In this document: in pieces, positions 61,558 to 64,000 of the stretch
How the letters are laid out: every line of letters begins with the position of its first letter
Position numbering within the stretch: position 1 is the stretch's first letter
Origin: Clostridium_AF sediminicola
Lineage (GTDB): Bacteria; Bacillota; Clostridia; Clostridiales; Clostridiaceae
DNA: 64,000 nt
Assembly (NCBI RefSeq): GCF_050402865.1
Contig: NZ_BAABMF010000003.1
Span: forward strand, 62,001-126,000
Direction of reading: 5' to 3'
Notes under the pieces: model-generated
Told to the model about the DNA's origin: nothing
Databases searched by the model: none
What the model saw: only the letters and a program-made list of their open reading frames with translations
Translations under genes and position numbers: made by a program

Positions 61558-61980
61558 CTAAAGATTCAAATTTTTAATTTTTATCTTAGGTTTCTGAAAA
61601 GCCACTTCTTTTTTTATATCATAATTATCTCTATCTATTGTGATTCTATAAATATAAGGACACCCTTCTTCTATCCACTTTTTCATATACTTTGCATTAG
61701 CATCTGTATCGGTATAATATTTCTCATCATAACAATCAGAAAATTCCAGATAAGACATTATACTTTTTTTACATATTGTTAAATCTTTTTTATCTATATT
61801 ATTACATATTGGGATAAAAAATCTCAAAGGTACTATATAATCAAACTGTGATTTTTCTTTAATTACTTTTGAGTCCATAAGTACTCTCTTGAACATAAAG
61901 TTTTTTTTATCAATATCATCAATTTTTAATTTAAAGATTATTTTCCCCCTTTTGTTTTTCTCTAATCTAACTTTAATCAT
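61558..61980 (-). CDS. Hypothetical protein, 140 aa
   Basis: Not recognised. Lysine-rich and soluble: MIKVRLEKNKRGKIIFKLKI, a central DYIVPLRFFIPICNN strand, then a cysteine-containing middle (ICKKSIMSYLEFSDCYDEKYY in parts) and a basic end KPKIKIKNLNL. No signal peptide and no helix of membrane type. A possible beta-rich domain. It lies between the threonine aldolase gene and the sigma-54 activator gene, same strand, 43 bp before the latter; the ribosome site is weak. Confidence 0.5.
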   Translation of the reverse strand: MIKVRLEKNKRGKIIFKLKIDDIDKKNFMFKRVLMDSKVIKEKSQFDYIVPLRFFIPICNNIDKKDLTICKKSIMSYLEFSDCYDEKYYTDTDANAKYMKKWIEEGCPYIYRITIDRDNYDIKKEVAFQKPKIKIKNLNL

Positions 61981-62062
61981 GTGTTCACCATCTTATTTTA
62001 TTTTAATATTTATTGTTTTATTTTATCAATTTTCATTTTTTTATTTTACTAATTATTAGATT

Positions 62063-63121
62063 TTATATATCTGAAAATATCTGTTTTAGTAAATCCTTTG
62101 GAATTTTCGAAAAATCCTCGCCTATTGATATTTCAAATTTTGATGTTGTTTCATTTATTTCTATAATATGATTAGTTATTGAAACATCAAAATCATCAAA
62201 GACTTTTGCAATGATTTTTTCTAATTCATCACGACTTTTTTCCACATATACATGAAACATATTAGTCATTGGTATTTTAGGTAAAGTATAAGCAAAGGAT
62301 AAATCATTAAAATACTTTGCTAATTCCTTAGCCTTCAAATAAAACTCTTGCATTTTATCTTTTCTTTTTTCATAAAAATAATCAGCTGTAATGATGTAAG
62401 GATACAAACTTATTAAATCACCACCATGTCTACGTTTCCAAATTTTAGCTTTGTCTATAAACTCTTTTTCTCCAGCTAAAATGGCTCCAGCAATAGCGCC
62501 AATTCCTTTATAAAATGAAATATATACACTATCAAAACATGCTGAAATTTCACTAGGTGATTTCTGATAAAATGGGAGTGCTTCAAATAAACGTGCACCA
62601 TCAAGATGCAAATGTATCCCCTTTAACCTTGCATATTTAACAATTGATTGTAGCTCTTCAAAGGTTGGCAAACTTCCTCCAATTTCCCGTTGAGGTAATT
62701 CAATAAGCAATGTACTTATTTCTTCTTTAATTGACATTAAATCCTCTAAAGTAAATAAGCGATTAGACTCACCTATGAGAATCGTTTCTAAATGATGCAT
62801 TGTTTTTACTGCATCTTGCTCATGAATTTCTAAATGTGATAGTGGGTGATAAGCGATTTTATTACAGTTTTTTTCATCAGCGTAAATTCTAAGAGCGATT
62901 TGTTGTGCCATAGTTCCACTAGGCATAAATACAGCAGCCTCTTTTCCAAGAATTTTCGCAAATTTTTTCTCAAATTTTTCAATTATTTCTCCATTACCAT
63001 AAGTATCTGCTAATTCGCATTCTGATATGTGCTGGAATGCCTCTTTTAAAATATTAATATTTCTAGGACCGCTTCCTTGAAATCTGTATTTTGCTTTTTT
63101 ATGCTGCTCAATTAATTTCAT
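62063..63121 (-). CDS. Threonine aldolase/beta-eliminating lyase family PLP enzyme
   Basis: 352 aa, fold-type I. Family blocks: FMPSGTMAQQIALRIYA, HPLSHLEIHEQDA, LHLDGARLFEALPFY (aspartate to the pyridine nitrogen) and the PLP lysine in VYISFYKGIGAIAGA. Low-specificity L-threonine aldolases cut threonine or other beta-hydroxy amino acids into glycine and an aldehyde. The reading as a beta-eliminating enzyme cannot be excluded. Codirectional with the diaminopropionate module, about 80 bp before the unknown gene, and may be part of a wider amino acid catabolism block. Confidence 0.83.
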   Translation of the reverse strand: MKLIEQHKKAKYRFQGSGPRNINILKEAFQHISECELADTYGNGEIIEKFEKKFAKILGKEAAVFMPSGTMAQQIALRIYADEKNCNKIAYHPLSHLEIHEQDAVKTMHHLETILIGESNRLFTLEDLMSIKEEISTLLIELPQREIGGSLPTFEELQSIVKYARLKGIHLHLDGARLFEALPFYQKSPSEISACFDSVYISFYKGIGAIAGAILAGEKEFIDKAKIWKRRHGGDLISLYPYIITADYFYEKRKDKMQEFYLKAKELAKYFNDLSFAYTLPKIPMTNMFHVYVEKSRDELEKIIAKVFDDFDVSITNHIIEINETTSKFEISIGEDFSKIPKDLLKQIFSDI

Positions 63122-63154
63122 ATTTTACCCCCATAGAAAATTTTATCTACTCTT

Positions 63155-63184
63155 TTCTGAAAACTCAATTTTGAGTTTTCAGAA
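63155..63184. repeat. Perfect 30-bp palindrome, copy B
   Basis: TTCTGAAAACTCAATT and its reverse complement. The central 16 bp AACTCAATTTTGAGTT are the same as in copy A (51834-51863). The outer bases differ, but in pairs, so the symmetry is kept. No T run follows, so it is not a normal terminator. Confidence 0.65.
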
Positions 63185-63349
63185 ATATCTGTTTATCATT
63201 ATGACAGGTCTTTAGATTAATTTATACTAAAATCTTAATTTTATCTTCGACATATTATTTTAACATATTTTCTAAAGCTTCCCAACCCATTGCTACAATG
63301 TTTATAAATATTGATGTGTATACTTTTCCTTTTTTATAGTCTAAAAATT

Positions 63350-63377
63350 AACCAGTAGATTTTATCATCTACTGGTT
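63350..63377 (-). terminator. Terminator of the glycerate kinase gene
   Basis: Stem AACCAGTAGAT/ATCTACTGGTT (11 bp, six-base loop), followed on the minus strand by AATTTTTAG, about 100 bp after the stop. Confidence 0.72.
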
Positions 63378-63473
63378 ATAAGTTAAATACGTTTCTATTT
63401 TATTTTAATACTCTGTATAAATTCAGAATTTATAATTTCATTACCTTATAAAAATATATATCCACAAAAATTC

Positions 63474-64000
63474 TTAATAACTCACATTAATTTTAATGTT
63501 TCTCATAATTCGTTCAGTTACATCTTCTAAAAGTTCAGTGGAATTTTCCATCGCTTCTGAAAGCGACATAGGCCTGTTTACAATGCTCATTATGCTATCT
63601 ACTCCATGTTCATATACAGCTGAAGCCCCTTCTCCAATTCCTCCTACGATAGCTAATACAGGAATATTATATTTTTTTGCTTTTTTAGCAACACCTACAG
63701 GAACTTTACCGTATACTGACTGTTTGTCAATTCTCCCTTCTCCAGTTATAACTAAGTCAGCATTAAGTAAATACTCTTCAAAATTTATTGTATCTAGAAC
63801 AATTTCTATACCAGCTTTCAATGTAACATTAGCATATGAAAGAAGTAAAGTTGGTAAACCGCCAGCTGCACCACAACCTTGTATATTAAGTACATCTTTA
63901 TTACAATCATCCTTAATTTTTTGAGCTAAATGTCTTAAATTATTATCAAGAATTATTATCATTTCTTTCGTTGCACCCTTTTGAGGTCCGTAAATAGCAG
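63474..64000 (-). CDS. Glycerate kinase (GlxK/GarK type), C-terminal part
   Basis: The gene enters from the right edge; about 175 C-terminal residues are visible. AIYGPQKGATKEM continues in frame into LDNNLRHLAQ. Then QGCGAAGGLPTLLLSYAN, DLVITGEGRIDKQSVYGKVP and the end of the family. The enzyme phosphorylates glycerate with ATP. The internal ATG at 63962 is not the start, since the frame is open and homologous upstream of it. Confidence 0.85.
   Translation of the reverse strand, partial: AIYGPQKGATKEMIIILDNNLRHLAQKIKDDCNKDVLNIQGCGAAGGLPTLLLSYANVTLKAGIEIVLDTINFEEYLLNADLVITGEGRIDKQSVYGKVPVGVAKKAKKYNIPVLAIVGGIGEGASAVYEHGVDSIMSIVNRPMSLSEAMENSTELLEDVTERIMRNIKINVSY

Larger units (their letters stand above)
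63122..63473. other. Intergenic region with palindrome and terminator
   Basis: About 350 bp. It contains palindrome copy B (63155-63184) and the terminator at 63350-63377. Nothing else recognised; the threonine aldolase promoter should be near 63140-63240, but no clear -35/-10 pair is visible. Confidence 0.5.

Overview
The window is AT-rich DNA with strong AGGAGG-type ribosome sites. It carries PspA, a Spo0E-like protein, S-layer-type repeats, oxygen-sensitive radical-SAM thiamine synthesis (ThiH), a sigma-54 amino-acid catabolism module and many ABC importers. This fits the chromosome of an anaerobic, probably spore-forming low-GC Clostridia member (Clostridium/Alkaliphilus-like). No rRNA, tRNA, CRISPR array, intact transposase or prophage was seen. 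The species cannot be named from sequence alone.

Layout. 1-3.0 kb: Fur-controlled ferric-iron ABC importer. 3.0-5.3 kb: small membrane protein, an ABC exporter pair and a long inverted-repeat element. 5.3-11.1 kb: a second importer of the same superfamily, without the iron-binding tyrosine motifs, in one operon with a PHP phosphoesterase and a glycosyltransferase. 11.4-12.4 kb: secreted protein of unknown function. 12.5-18.4 kb: divergent cluster of K+ channel, membrane-fused spermidine-synthase-like protein, two DUF350 proteins, DUF4247-like protein, DUF4178 protein, CesT/YbjN-like protein and PspA; probably an envelope-stress module. 18.4-20.6 kb: Spo0E-MEDS fusion, GNAT acetyltransferase, TatD nuclease. 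20.8-27.9 kb: polyol operon (ribose-type ABC importer, sorbitol-type dehydrogenase, fructokinase) under a ROK repressor with visible operators. 28-31 kb: small unknown ORF and a large YcdB/PepSY-like secreted protein. 31-36.3 kb: ABC sugar importer lacking its ATPase, a Cys/Met-metabolism PLP enzyme and an FCD-GntR regulator. 36.3-37.4 kb: Nudix hydrolase preceded by a MITE-like repeat and a ykkC-family riboswitch-like leader. 37.5-43.8 kb: FtsX-type ABC transporter, two-component system and MFS exporter. 43.9-48.2 kb: thiSFGHE operon with a structured leader and a DauR-type regulator. 48.3-49.4 kb: a gene graveyard (transketolase, ROK and probably DUF4867 remnants). 49.4-51.8 kb: EamA exporter and divergent MocR regulator. 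52.4-53.8 kb: SelO. 53.9-61.5 kb: diaminopropionate catabolism (DpaL, M24-like protein, NSS transporter with its MetS small subunit, YgeY-type M20 hydrolase) behind a near-perfect sigma-54 promoter with its own enhancer-binding activator. 61.6-64 kb: unknown protein, threonine aldolase and the C-terminal part of a glycerate kinase.

How it fits together. The polyol operon imports a sugar alcohol, oxidises it to a ketose such as fructose and phosphorylates it. The sigma-54 module is best read as uptake and hydrolysis of a diaminopropionate-containing compound, followed by beta-elimination to pyruvate and ammonia. The most interesting places are the ykkC-like RNA before the Nudix gene, the PspA/polyamine cluster and the diaminopropionate module. 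All functions are inferred from sequence motifs; no database search was possible.
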